A DNA stretch of 64,000 nt from Brotaphodocola faecis (GCF_040096075.1 NZ_JBBMFJ010000019.1:1-64000), one strand, 5' to 3'. Counted from the stretch's first letter, positions 45,609 through 53,842 are shown. The notes: generated by a model from the sequence alone, not told the origin. Numbers and translations are program-made.

Positions 45609-45696
45609 CTGGTCTGCATCTCTTAACCTTCCCATGAGTGTTTAACTTGCAGTCCTTTCAAAGGCTTTCCCTTCGCCGAACAGGGTTTCAGCGCTG

Positions 45697-45806
45697 TTGA
45701 CAAGCATTTGTGAAGCAGATATAATAAAACGGTACTCATTTTTTTCAAATATAATTCGCTATGTGAAAGGCATACGATCTCATCCGGGATTGATATGCCC
45801 TTTTTT
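45697..45806 (+). promoter_or_regulatory. Consensus promoter with short terminated leader or small RNA
   Basis: TTGACA (45697-45702) and TATAAT (45720-45725) are exactly 17 bases apart, the best promoter in the window. About 40 bases after the start site GGCATA (45769-45774) pairs with TATGCC (45794-45799), followed by CTTTTTT. The product would be a 75-base RNA unless read-through reaches the primase-like gene at 45915. The 45609-45696 stretch shows nothing else. Confidence 0.65.
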
Positions 45807-45914
45807 ATGCGAAAATGATGCCGACAGGCAATCATATGCGTCAGCAGGACTGACATACTCCGCTACATGGCGGTAAAAAGCAAACAAATATCATATTTAC
45901 AGGAGGAGAAGAAC

Positions 45915-47213
45915 ATGAGCGATGCATGGAAAGGGGTAAGCAGGGCCAGAAAATGCCCCATTTGTCAGCATGAAGACTGGTGTGGCTATTGGACACCGGA
46001 AGATTACGGTGGTGAGCTCATCTGCTGCCAGCGCGATAAAGAAAAGTGCAATATGATCGGTTCCGATGGCCAGGAATATGTGTTCATCGGAAGCGCAAAA
46101 GGTTCTGGCAGTTCCATCTATGAAGAACGCACTCAGTACGAACTGCTCCGGAAAAAGAAAACCGGAATGAATTATTCGCATATTTCAAAACCACAAAAGA
46201 GGGAACTGAAACCGGTTGATCAGATTGTGCCCAAAAACAATGAAAACTGCAGCAGTATTTACACCTATATGCAAAATCTTCTGATCCTTGACCCGGCACA
46301 CAAGGCTTATCTTCATAGCCAGGGTTGGACGGATGAACTGATTGAAAAGCATCATATTGTATCATTTCCGGAAGAGGACAGCCTGCGGGTAAAGTACCAT
46401 AACCGATACCGCACCAGGAATATAACCAGGGCCAGGCTTGCAGATCTAATTCTACAGAAATTTGGATCAAATTCACTCGAAGGAATTCCCGGGGCGTATT
46501 TAAAAGGAGAGCAGTGGACCTTTGCCGGCCCAAGTGGACTGGTATTTCCGATGTATGACCTCGATGGGAACACCTTTCGTCTTCGGATCCGGAAAGATTT
46601 TTCTGACATTGATGCAACCGTGATCACTTCCGGCCAGGATCGTTTCTACTATGCCGAAGGTAAAAAATATTTCATCAGCATGAAGGGAGTTTACTTTGTA
46701 ACCCCTGGAGGAGAGAAAGAATTTCTCCCGCAAAAAGGAAAATACAGAACCCTGGCTTCCTACTATCAGGATTCTCAGGCTGCAACACGTGGAATATTGG
46801 CCAACATCTATAAAAAGGGCTGCGCGGCTGCAAACCAATGCAGTTTTTACGGCCTTCCTTTTGCCAAAACATCCTCCCTTTGGTACATCACGGAGGGTGA
46901 GCCAAAAGGACTATTTGCATCCAACGCCTTATCGACTCCGGTGGTAACTCTTCCCGGGGTCAATTCCTATTCTCTTATTTTAGATGACGGTGTCCTTTCT
47001 CAAATGAAAGAACTGGGAATGAAAATGGTTGTTGTTGCATTTGATGCAGACAAGCTTCATAATGAGCGGGTTTTATCGTGCGAAAAATCACTGGCAGACG
47101 GACTAAAAGCCGCTGGCATCCCAGTCGTAATTGCAAACTGGAAAGAAGAAAATGGAAAAGGTATTGATGATCTTCTGGCATCCGGGGGAGCACCTCAATA
47201 CTGCATTTATTAA
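45915..47213 (+). CDS. TOPRIM primase-like protein (DUF3854-type) with N-terminal zinc finger
   Basis: About 432 residues from ATG at 45915, eight bases after GGAGG. An N-terminal zinc site reads CPICQHEDWCGYW...CCQRDKEKC. The middle has a primase-like core. A TOPRIM-type domain lies near 310-430 (WYITEGEPKGLFASNAL, then VVVAFDADKLHNERV and GIDDLLASGG) with the conserved Glu and DxD-like acids. Similar proteins on plasmids prime or accompany DNA synthesis. Enzyme activity is not shown; it may act with the clamp loader-like gene at the window end. Confidence 0.75.
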   Translation: MSDAWKGVSRARKCPICQHEDWCGYWTPEDYGGELICCQRDKEKCNMIGSDGQEYVFIGSAKGSGSSIYEERTQYELLRKKKTGMNYSHISKPQKRELKPVDQIVPKNNENCSSIYTYMQNLLILDPAHKAYLHSQGWTDELIEKHHIVSFPEEDSLRVKYHNRYRTRNITRARLADLILQKFGSNSLEGIPGAYLKGEQWTFAGPSGLVFPMYDLDGNTFRLRIRKDFSDIDATVITSGQDRFYYAEGKKYFISMKGVYFVTPGGEKEFLPQKGKYRTLASYYQDSQAATRGILANIYKKGCAAANQCSFYGLPFAKTSSLWYITEGEPKGLFASNALSTPVVTLPGVNSYSLILDDGVLSQMKELGMKMVVVAFDADKLHNERVLSCEKSLADGLKAAGIPVVIANWKEENGKGIDDLLASGGAPQYCIY

Positions 47214-47225
47214 GAGAATTCAATG

Positions 47226-47269
47226 AAAGGTCCATCTCATTAGTGTTTTGCTAATAGGATGAACCTTTT
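47226..47269. terminator. Convergent-gene terminator
   Basis: AAAGGTCCATC and ATTAG pair imperfectly with CTAAT and GATGAACCTTTT across a TGTTTTG loop. It lies between the primase-like gene and the convergent minus-strand gene and could serve both. Confidence 0.6.
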
Positions 47270-47285
47270 CTCATCCATTCAATTC

Positions 47286-47687
47286 TTAATCTTCTTCAGG
47301 AATACCATATATGAGAGTAAGTTCCACCTCATCAGCTCCAGACCACTTGTTTACAGCAATGTGGTCTGCGAATGCTATTGCCATGTGCATTTGTTTCTGG
47401 TTTGCAGTGATATCAACGCCATACTTGCTCCTTAATGTTACTGTCATACCGCCACACGCATCCTGATCAATTTTAAGGCAGCATCCGGAAACAGCAGCAA
47501 ATTCATTAAGAATCGGGAAAAGAGCCTCATTAAACCATTTTTTAAATTTCATGACCTTTTTCTCTTCTTTTTCCTCTTTTATTTTTTCAATAGCTGCCTT
47601 GGCAAATACCGCTTCCTCATAAGACAGCCCATCCACCGCATCATACAAATCATTCGATGTTTCATTACTATAGTCAAATTCCTGCAT
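47286..47687 (-). CDS. Hypothetical protein, divergent from an HTH gene
   Basis: 133 residues. An acidic N-terminus (MQEFDYSNETSNDLYDAVDG), a charged helix with lysine/glutamate runs (near 35-50) and a beta-rich C-terminal half (GGMTVTLRSKYGVDI, EVELTLIYGIPEED). Soluble. AGGAGGTAAGAG lies upstream. It shares a 100-base intergenic region containing a perfect palindrome with the HTH gene. The pair might be a toxin-antitoxin-like or phage-type switch, but nothing confirms this. Confidence 0.6.
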   Translation of the reverse strand: MQEFDYSNETSNDLYDAVDGLSYEEAVFAKAAIEKIKEEKEEKKVMKFKKWFNEALFPILNEFAAVSGCCLKIDQDACGGMTVTLRSKYGVDITANQKQMHMAIAFADHIAVNKWSGADEVELTLIYGIPEED

Positions 47688-47715
47688 ATTCTCTTACCTC
47701 CTTCTAACCAGTATA

Positions 47716-47743
47716 CAACATTGTGCATATATGCACAATGTTG
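47716..47743. promoter_or_regulatory. 28-bp perfect palindrome, likely operator
   Basis: CAACATTGTGCATA is followed at once by its exact complement TATGCACAATGTTG, 14-base arms with no spacer. It lies between the divergent genes 47286-47687 and 47789-47992, about 45 bases before the HTH start. A dimeric or tetrameric repressor site is the simplest reading. Confidence 0.75.
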
Positions 47744-47788
47744 ATTTATCCGTAAATCAGCTATGATTGTTCTTAGGAGGACTTTTCA

Positions 47789-47992
47789 ATGGTTGATTAC
47801 AGCCCGTTATGGGACACGATGCAGAAACGCAAAATTACACAGTATACTCTGTTGAAGGATAAGGTCCTTGACAATCATACGCTTGACCGGCTCAAAAAAG
47901 GCCAAAATATAACCTTGGTAACATTAGAACGCATATGCAAATATCTGTCCTGCACCCCCAATGATGTCGTATCATTTACAGATGAGCCATGA
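47789..47992 (+). CDS. Cro/C1-type helix-turn-helix regulator
   Basis: 67 residues, nearly all an XRE-type HTH of the short HTH_26 kind: LWDTMQKRKITQYTLLKDKV, then LKKGQNITLVTLERICKYL and CTPNDVVSF. AGGAGG precedes the ATG. It would bind the palindrome upstream and regulate itself and the divergent gene. Confidence 0.82.
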   Translation: MVDYSPLWDTMQKRKITQYTLLKDKVLDNHTLDRLKKGQNITLVTLERICKYLSCTPNDVVSFTDEP

Positions 47993-48018
47993 AATATCTG
48001 CCAATTTTTAAGTGCTTT

Positions 48019-48055
48019 AAAAAGTTTACGTTTACGCTGTGAACGTAAACTTTTT
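48019..48055. promoter_or_regulatory. GTTTACGTTTAC inverted repeat, site A
   Basis: AAAAAGTTTACGTT pairs with AACGTAAACTTTTT around a 9-base centre, followed by T. It lies 27 bases after the HTH gene and may terminate it. The same motif recurs at three places near 51275-51628, upstream of a KfrA-like gene. Confidence 0.62.
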
Positions 48056-48125
48056 TGATTATAACAGCTTAGCAGAAAACAAATTGACACCCTGAAAACA
48101 AGTCCTTATAGGCCTAAACAAGTGC

Positions 48126-48449
48126 CTGGCTGTTGAATCCAACCCGGAAAATCCGGAAGCAGCAATCAAAGACATTGCTTCAGCTGTTCCGATGAAACGT
48201 CTTGCAAAGGCGATCGAAGTAGGTGAGCTGTTCGCATTCCTCGGAAGCGATGAGTCCAGCTATTTAACCGAATCCCAGATCGTTATCGACGGCGGCAGCA
48301 CACTTCCGGAAACCATGTCTATTGGTACCAACCAATGGATATCAGTCAATAAAAATCTGAAAAGTATGATTTTAGCGGGTATGTCTGTTATGGGCATATC
48401 CGCTTTGACTTCATCCCATCTTTATTCAATGTTTTACCCTATGATATGA
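48126..48449 (+). pseudogene. C-terminal remnant of a short-chain dehydrogenase
   Basis: An open frame without a start codon reads AVESNPENPEAAIKDIASAV, PMKRLAKAIEVGELFAFLGS and SQIVIDGGSTLPETMSIG, the last third of a short-chain dehydrogenase/reductase. The usual glycine-rich NAD site and YxxxK motif are absent, so about 70 percent of the gene is missing. After the SDR part the frame continues for about 38 unrelated codons. A later ATG at 48192 starts inside the domain. It marks a past rearrangement at this site. Confidence 0.65.
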
Positions 48450-48731
48450 TATGAAATAAATATGCCTTATCACTTATTTTCGAATATACTTGCCATTAAG
48501 GTATATGATAAAGAGATCTTCCTTATAAAATTCGATGAACCTTTCTGTCTCTGACTTCCTTTAATGCATCTGTTTTTCAACACTTGTTAAAATGCCAAGA
48601 TCATTAAACTGTTATTGAAACGTAATAACAATCATTGTGCTTGTCGTATCTGATTTCATAAATCATATTGACAGAATATTTTTTTTAATATGATAAGTTT
48701 AAATATATTAACATCAAAAGGAGGAAATTGA

Positions 48732-49853
48732 ACGAAAACTTTAAAGCGTTTTGTTGCCTTTAGTTTAACTTTGAGTAGTATAGTATGCTCAACTGCGGTA
48801 CCGACCTTCGCAAGCGAATCTTATCAAGGGCGAACCGCGGCTAGTACGGAACTGCATAGCTTTCTGGTCAGTGGCTTGGCAGCTGCAGAAGCTGTGTCAG
48901 AATTTGAAAATACAACACAAGCAAAATTTAATGTTGAAAACTTTTCAAACCTTAATTTTAACGATACTTGGATGGCAGATGCTGAAACCTTTCTCAATGA
49001 TTATCTTGATTCAAGAAGTACATATAGTACCGCTATACTATCCCAAGATGAGGAATTGCAGGAGGCAAAAGCACAGTCTATTGCATATTCAATAGATTGT
49101 GCAGAATGGAGTATTGCGCAGAATCGCTCCAACGATATCTCTACAGAAGCAGGGTATATGTTTATATCCCATTATATAGATCGAAAAGATTATTTTTGGA
49201 ATCAAGGAAACCCCGCTTTACTTTTGGATGGAGAGAAACGTTCAGGTCCTGACGGAGCATTGGCAAAGTGGATTACCGATTCTGATCGACAATCATACAA
49301 TACTTATATGAGTTCAACAAAAGTTTCAAGTTCAATACAAAAAATTGGCAAGCTAGCTTCAGGTGTGGTTTCTTTGCGTGGTAATTATGAAACATTAATA
49401 GACGGGTTGAAATATTTCGATCTTACACGAAATGTTTTTTCTACTGCCTTGGCCGAATTACTCAATGGATTCGATACTGGTTCAACTGCAATTGATGTTT
49501 ACAAAGATTCAAAGTGGTTAATAGATCAAATCACATCTGAATTTGTGAAAGATCCCAATGTTTCTTTAGATGCTTTATTTCAACAGTATATGACGGATGA
49601 TACTATTCTTCTGAATTATGGAAACGTTGAAAAAGAAGCCTTGATTCAAAATTCAATGGCCGTTGTTTGTAGCTATATTCTTGGTGGATATGCAGGAGTT
49701 GCAGACACTGCTTTAGGAATTTTAAAATCCACAATGATTGGATTTACTATCGAAACGTATACAGATTTTTTTAACTATGTAGCATGGTTATCTTTACAGT
49801 ATGGCTATAGCGGCAGGTACGCAATACGTTTCTCTGATTACGCGGGGATATAA
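48732..49853 (+). CDS. Secreted protein with ACG in place of its start codon
   Basis: The reading (M)KTLKRFVAFSLTLSSIVCST, AVPTFASES shows a complete signal peptide only if translation begins at 48732, where the codon is ACG. AAAGGAGG lies exactly seven bases before it. The frame is closed by TGA just upstream, and later candidates (TTG at 48771) would remove the basic signal region. The mature part (near 30-373) is helical with no recognised domain and a hydrophobic C-terminal stretch (VADTALGILKSTMIGF). A small membrane protein gene starts eight bases after the stop. Either ACG is used, the gene is silenced, or the base is an error. Confidence 0.62.
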   Translation, partial: TKTLKRFVAFSLTLSSIVCSTAVPTFASESYQGRTAASTELHSFLVSGLAAAEAVSEFENTTQAKFNVENFSNLNFNDTWMADAETFLNDYLDSRSTYSTAILSQDEELQEAKAQSIAYSIDCAEWSIAQNRSNDISTEAGYMFISHYIDRKDYFWNQGNPALLLDGEKRSGPDGALAKWITDSDRQSYNTYMSSTKVSSSIQKIGKLASGVVSLRGNYETLIDGLKYFDLTRNVFSTALAELLNGFDTGSTAIDVYKDSKWLIDQITSEFVKDPNVSLDALFQQYMTDDTILLNYGNVEKEALIQNSMAVVCSYILGGYAGVADTALGILKSTMIGFTIETYTDFFNYVAWLSLQYGYSGRYAIRFSDYAGI

Positions 49854-49860
49854 TAAAAAT

Positions 49861-50190
49861 ATGTCTATAGAAAAATGCATGGAGCTTTATCCAAAATGGA
49901 TTGTAATTACTGCGGTCGTATTGTATATCATACATCGGCTCCTTCCTTACGATTACCGCGAAAAGTTTCCTCACGATAATCCGCCACCTAAGTTTTTAGG
50001 TACATTTTCATTGGGAGAATTAATACAATATATAATTCAAGTGTTAGTTTTTCCTATTATAATATTTATTGCGATTGCTTTGAAACTCTCAGGAAACTCA
50101 GGAAATATTCCATATATAGTGTTTGTGGTATTATTAATTATTTGGTGGTTTGTACCCAAGGCTCTCGCTAGAATAATAGATGGGTGGTAA
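49861..50190 (+). CDS. Three-TM membrane protein
   Basis: About 109 residues from ATG at 49861. Three hydrophobic helices (WIVITAVVLYIIH, then YIIQVLVFPIIIFIAIALKL and YIVFVVLLIIWWF). It follows the secreted protein by seven bases, so they form a bicistronic unit ending in a good terminator. The pair could be an exported protein with its membrane partner; no family is recognised. Confidence 0.55.
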   Translation: MSIEKCMELYPKWIVITAVVLYIIHRLLPYDYREKFPHDNPPPKFLGTFSLGELIQYIIQVLVFPIIIFIAIALKLSGNSGNIPYIVFVVLLIIWWFVPKALARIIDGW

Positions 50191-50198
50191 TAACAAAA

Positions 50199-50228
50199 GA
50201 GCTTCTGCTTTTACAGCAGAGGCTTTTT
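50199..50228 (+). terminator. Intrinsic terminator
   Basis: GAGCTTCTGC and GCAGAGGCTT pair around TTTTACA, followed by TTTTT. It ends the secreted protein/membrane protein unit. Confidence 0.8.
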
Positions 50229-50331
50229 CGTTCGTTATACTGTTTCAACCATCAAATGCAATCCTTATATTATAGTTCCCACCAGTGAATTCGAACTTAT
50301 ACCGGTCCGCAATTAATGAATGCAAATCGAA

Positions 50332-50360
50332 TTGACACTCCAGGAGCAATTCATTATACT
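50332..50360 (+). promoter_or_regulatory. Promoter of the phosphoesterase gene
   Basis: TTGACA and TATACT are separated by 17 bases. The start site would be near 50367, about 90 bases before the gene. No terminator is visible in this leader, unlike several others in the window. Confidence 0.65.
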
Positions 50361-50455
50361 AAAAATATCGGTGAGCGTCCTCCCCATACAACATCGCAGT
50401 TTGTATTGTCCAGTTGGCTCATCAAACATTCATTTTAAATGGAGACTCAGAAAAC

Positions 50456-51196
50456 ATGGCACTATATGCTCTGGGAGATATGCATCTGGCTTTTTCCATC
50501 GATAAACCTATGGACAAATTCGGAAAAGTCTGGAAAAAACACGAAGAAAAGCTTGAAAAGAATTGTAGAAAACTGATTGGAAATGAAGATACATTTGTCA
50601 TCACCGGTGATCATTCCTGGGGCAAAAATCTGTCCGAAGCAAAAGCAGATCTTGCTTTTATCGCGGCTCTTCCCGGAAATAAGATTTTGCTGCGGGGAAA
50701 TCACGATAAGTTTTGGGATGCCAAGAAAACTGCAGTTCTAAATCAAGAATATGAACCACAGCTGCATTTCCTACAGAATAATCACTATCATTACCAGGAT
50801 TATGCCCTTGTAGGAACAAAAGGATATACCTTTGAGGGACCATTCTACATCAATTCAAAAGGGCAGATTGTCGGATGGGATGAAGCCAATGAGAAACAGG
50901 CCAAAAAGCTGGTAGCGCGGGAAGCGGAACGATTGCGGATTTCTTTTGAAAGCGCCAGAGAGGCCGGCTTCCGTAAATATATTATGTTTCTCCACTATCC
51001 GCCAACAAATATCGTGGAAGAGGAGAGTATCTTCACGCGGATGGCCGAAGAGTACGGAGTGGAGCATGTTGTATATTCCCACTGCCACGGAGAGTCCCGT
51101 TACGGCGACAGTATCCACGGAGTTCACCATGGGATCCGGTATCACCTGGTTTCTGGAGACTACCTCAATTTTAAGCCTGAAAAGATCCTGGATTAG
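50456..51196 (+). CDS. Calcineurin-like metallophosphoesterase
   Basis: About 246 residues from the ATG at 50456, ten bases after GGAG. Metal-binding motifs are in order: LGDMHLAF (near 6), ITGDHSWG (near 45), LLRGNHDKFWD (near 80), MFLHYPP (near 180) and YSHCHGESRYGD (near 205). It probably hydrolyses phosphodiesters in the cytosol. The second motif has GDH instead of GDN/GDL. The substrate is unknown. It is a single-gene unit with its own promoter. Confidence 0.87.
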   Translation: MALYALGDMHLAFSIDKPMDKFGKVWKKHEEKLEKNCRKLIGNEDTFVITGDHSWGKNLSEAKADLAFIAALPGNKILLRGNHDKFWDAKKTAVLNQEYEPQLHFLQNNHYHYQDYALVGTKGYTFEGPFYINSKGQIVGWDEANEKQAKKLVAREAERLRISFESAREAGFRKYIMFLHYPPTNIVEEESIFTRMAEEYGVEHVVYSHCHGESRYGDSIHGVHHGIRYHLVSGDYLNFKPEKILD

Positions 51197-51274
51197 ATTT
51201 TCTACTGGAACGGTAGAATAGCATTATTTATGGAATTTTTCTTTCTATATGCTATAATCGTTGCTCATCTCCAT

Positions 51275-51309
51275 AAAAGTTTACGTTTACGGCGTAAACG
51301 TAAACTTTT
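51275..51309. promoter_or_regulatory. GTTTACGTTTAC perfect palindrome, site B
   Basis: AAAAGTTTACGTTTACG and its exact complement flank one G, giving a perfect 35-base palindrome followed by T. It could be both an operator and a terminator for the phosphoesterase gene. A TATAAT at 51253-51258 lies just upstream. 51310-51476 holds no supported gene. Confidence 0.75.
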
Positions 51310-51476
51310 TGTTCTAAAATGCCTAAACAACTCCAAATCAAAAATATTTGCCGTACTTGTCTGCTGAATTATCACATGTGGGAATCAGTGACCACGTGCA
51401 CTTTAAATTCAACATATATCGTGAAATTCATTGTGTATTCGCCTAATTGCAAAGTAAAATTGATGCTGCATGATAT

Positions 51477-51518
51477 AGCCTTGGGCAAAAATGTCCAGGG
51501 CTATTTTTATTCACATTT
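51477..51518 (+). terminator. Intrinsic terminator
   Basis: ATAGCCTTGGGC pairs with GTCCAGGGCTAT around AAAAAT, followed by TTTTTATT. It ends any transcript crossing 51260-51476. Confidence 0.72.
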
Positions 51519-51526
51519 CTCGCAAT

Positions 51527-51562
51527 AAAAAGTTTACGTTTTTCACTAAAAATAAACTTTTT
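51527..51562. promoter_or_regulatory. GTTTAC-type inverted repeat, site C
   Basis: AAAAAGTTTA pairs with TAAACTTTTT, with further TTTTT/AAAAA pairing inside. It ends two bases before the -35 element of the KfrA-like gene. Confidence 0.55.
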
Positions 51563-51563
51563 A

Positions 51564-51628
51564 TTGTTATGTGGCCTGTATGATGCTATAATACAATTAA
51601 AGTAAACGTAAATAATGTAAACGTAAAC
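51564..51628 (+). promoter_or_regulatory. Promoter of the KfrA-like gene with direct-repeat operator, site D
   Basis: TTGTTA (51564-51569) and TATAAT (51587-51592) are 17 bases apart. Over the start site GTAAACGTAAA occurs twice, at 51602 and 51617, 15 bases apart. The same GTAAACGTAAAC half-site makes up sites A to C, so the downstream coiled-coil protein probably controls its own promoter. Confidence 0.7.
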
Positions 51629-51652
51629 ATTTATATCAATCAGGAGAATCCC

Positions 51653-52495
51653 ATGGAAGAAATCAAAGAAAAATCTGCCAAAAAGCCGGTCAGCATGCGC
51701 TTGACCGCAACAGCATCGGAACGGCTGATGCACATCATTGATCTGTATAAAAATCTGGAAGACCCAAAAGGCGAGCAGCAGGAGAATGCTATTCTGCGCA
51801 TTCTTGATATTGCAGAGTCCGACAATATCAGAGGGACACATCCTGAGTTAGAAGGCCCCTTACTGGCAGTTGAAGCCACGATCTCTACATTAATTAAACA
51901 ACTTAATGGTATAGCAGTCGGCCAGGATGCCAAAATTTCTAGGCTTCAGGAAGCATTAAATGCTGCGATTACAGAAAAAGAACAGGCTATTGCAAAGGCC
52001 CAAATTGATATGGATAGGGCCCAGCAAAATACTGATTTGGCTAACAGACTCCAAAAAGAGGCCATGGATACGATGAATAAAGCAGAGGAGGATGCCGCTG
52101 CCCAGATTGAAGCCATAAAAAAAGAAACCACTGCTCAAATTGAAAAAGTAATGAGTGAAAAAGAGCATGCATGCCGTGAGCGTGATGATGCCCGCACGAT
52201 TGCCAATGAAAAAACTGCCAGCAATGATCTTCTTCTCAAAAAAATGACTGGTATGGAAGCCGATCTGGAAAAATACAAGGATTTACAGGAGCAGTACAAA
52301 GAGCTCCAGGAAAAATTTTCAGCCCTACAGTCTCAGTTAAATGAAAGCAAATTGCGTGCGGAAATTGATAAAGAGCGCGCCGTCATGGATAAAGAGCGTG
52401 AAATGCAGGAGCGTATCAGAGAAGCGGATAGAGAAAATGCAAAGCTGCAGGCAAAAATTGAACAACTGTCACCTGCAGAAGCCTCGCCAAAGTAA
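51653..52495 (+). CDS. KfrA-like coiled-coil DNA-binding protein
   Basis: 280 residues. The first 90 form a compact helical domain (SMRLTATASERLMHIIDLYK, then ENAILRILDIAESDNIRGTH) suitable for DNA binding. Residues 90-275 are an almost continuous coiled coil rich in A, E, K and Q. KfrA proteins of plasmids have this layout, bind their own promoters, and support segregation. CAGGAG lies upstream of the ATG. GTAAACGTAAAC sites surround the promoter. It is followed by a DUF1810 gene 20 bases downstream. The family name is by layout, not by a sequence match. Confidence 0.68.
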   Translation: MEEIKEKSAKKPVSMRLTATASERLMHIIDLYKNLEDPKGEQQENAILRILDIAESDNIRGTHPELEGPLLAVEATISTLIKQLNGIAVGQDAKISRLQEALNAAITEKEQAIAKAQIDMDRAQQNTDLANRLQKEAMDTMNKAEEDAAAQIEAIKKETTAQIEKVMSEKEHACRERDDARTIANEKTASNDLLLKKMTGMEADLEKYKDLQEQYKELQEKFSALQSQLNESKLRAEIDKERAVMDKEREMQERIREADRENAKLQAKIEQLSPAEASPK

Positions 52496-52515
52496 ATATT
52501 TTTAAGGAGCCATTC

Positions 52516-52953
52516 ATGAAAAAATCATTAGATCGTTTCCTAATAGCACAGCAGAATTACTATCATGACGCTTATGAGGAATTAAAGGTAGGTAAAAAGA
52601 GAAGCCATTGGATGTGGTTCATATTCCCCCAGATTCGTGGTCTCGGATACAGTAATATGGCGATATACTATGCCATTGAAAGTCGTGAGGAAGCTGAAAA
52701 CTATATTACGGATCCAACCCTCGGCCATAATCTGATTGAAATATCCACTGTCCTGCTGGAAATTAAAGACAACGATGCAAAGAAAGTAATGGGTGAACCA
52801 GATGATAGAAAGCTCCAGTCCTGTATGACCCTATTTGATACTGTAGCTCCGGAAATTGATGTATTTGAAAAAGTACTCAAAAAATTTTTCGGTGGAGAAA
52901 GAGATAATAGGACCCTGGAAATTCTGCAGAGTTGTGATCATAGGAATGAATAA
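52516..52953 (+). CDS. DUF1810 family protein
   Basis: 145 residues. Signature elements: LDRFLIAQQNYYHDAYEELK, then HWMWFIFPQIRGLG (near 32-45) and LQSCMTLFDTVAP. The family is widespread and cytosolic, with no established activity. AAGGAG precedes the ATG. Second cistron after the KfrA-like gene, ending at a terminator 45 bases on. Confidence 0.87.
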   Translation: MKKSLDRFLIAQQNYYHDAYEELKVGKKRSHWMWFIFPQIRGLGYSNMAIYYAIESREEAENYITDPTLGHNLIEISTVLLEIKDNDAKKVMGEPDDRKLQSCMTLFDTVAPEIDVFEKVLKKFFGGERDNRTLEILQSCDHRNE

Positions 52954-52997
52954 CTGAGTCAATCAACATATAAAAGCACATTTTCATTCTTGCATAA

Positions 52998-53040
52998 GCA
53001 AAGGCTACCGCCTAACAAATACCAGGACGGCAGCCTTTGC
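52998..53040. terminator. Intrinsic terminator
   Basis: GCAAAGGCTACCG pairs with CGGCAGCCTTTGC around a loop of about 17 bases. T runs on both sides are weak. It lies between convergent genes. Confidence 0.6.
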
Positions 53041-53066
53041 GATTATTCCTAGAAGCCCACTTTTTA

Positions 53067-53303
53067 TCATTTATTGAATTTTCTTTTCTCAATGTAATAA
53101 CACAAACTTATTAGGTAACCAACCACTCCAAAGGAGAAACACTTCATTATTCCGTATGGGAGTCGTCTCAAAAGATACGTCGGAATTTCAGATAATCTGA
53201 AAAAGGTGAAATGCCCCGTCATAAATATCATAAATAGATATAGCAACATTCCACATAGAAATCCCTTAGCTGCACTCTTCAATTTCTTATTACAAGAAAT
53301 CAT
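53067..53303 (-). CDS. Small two-TM membrane protein
   Basis: 78 residues. Two TM helices (GFLCGMLLYLFMIFMTGH and CFSFGVVGYLISLCYYI) with lysine-rich ends (NKKLKSAAK, EKRKFNK). GGGAGGCAG precedes the ATG. It follows the lipoprotein gene by 38 bases and is probably in its operon. Function unknown. Confidence 0.6.
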   Translation of the reverse strand: MISCNKKLKSAAKGFLCGMLLYLFMIFMTGHFTFFRLSEIPTYLLRRLPYGIMKCFSFGVVGYLISLCYYIEKRKFNK

Positions 53304-53341
53304 CTTAACTGCCTCCCTTCAAATTTGAAGTTGCTGAGGTT

Positions 53342-53842
53342 TCAGTTAAGTTCATTTCCTTCAGCATCAATAAAAACGTACTCCGATGGGACAGATGAAC
53401 AATAGAACACATACGGATAGGCATCTTTTTCTATCATTTCTTCATGTGTACCTGCTTCATCCGTAATTTTTACAGAAACACAATTTGGATTGTTCACAAT
53501 AAAGGCATACCCACGATTCCAGTTCAAAACAGCAATATCCATGAAAGGAGACATCGGTTTGTATGTCCGAACATAAGCATATTCTGCTTCTCCTTTGATT
53601 TCTACTTCCATAGGAAGGTAGTAATGCGTCTGATATTGATTGCCAGAAATAAACCAAACGAGTGCCGTATCATCTACGGTACACATACCTCCATACTGCA
53701 TATCAATCGTATCCGCATCGGAAACTGGAATTTCTTCTCTGGCTTTTTCTATCAGTTCATCCGTACCTTTATATGTCTTTGTACAGCCTGAAATAGAAAA
53801 ACATAATATGCAAGTCAGTAAAATGCATGTGATTCTTTTCAT
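53342..53842 (-). CDS. Putative lipoprotein
   Basis: About 166 residues from ATG at 53842, with GAGGTG upstream. A lipoprotein signal peptide ends in the lipobox FSISGC (Cys near 20), so it is anchored to the outer face of the membrane. The rest is beta-rich with no recognised domain (AEYAYVRTYKPMSPFMDIAV). It is preceded by a large membrane protein gene and followed by a small one on the same strand. Confidence 0.72.
   Translation of the reverse strand: MKRITCILLTCILCFSISGCTKTYKGTDELIEKAREEIPVSDADTIDMQYGGMCTVDDTALVWFISGNQYQTHYYLPMEVEIKGEAEYAYVRTYKPMSPFMDIAVLNWNRGYAFIVNNPNCVSVKITDEAGTHEEMIEKDAYPYVFYCSSVPSEYVFIDAEGNELN

Noticed and set aside
45623..45856. A 77-codon minus-strand open frame after ahpF
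   Set aside because: It lies antisense to the consensus promoter and leader of the primase-like gene and has no ribosome site.
48192..48449. An intact 85-residue gene starting at the internal ATG
   Set aside because: The ATG lies within the conserved C-terminal part of an SDR domain, with homologous sequence open upstream and no ribosome site, so it is a remnant.
51319..51528. A 69-codon plus-strand open frame (MPKQLQIKNI...) after the 35-base palindrome
   Set aside because: No ribosome site and no domain; it runs through an intrinsic terminator at 51477-51518.
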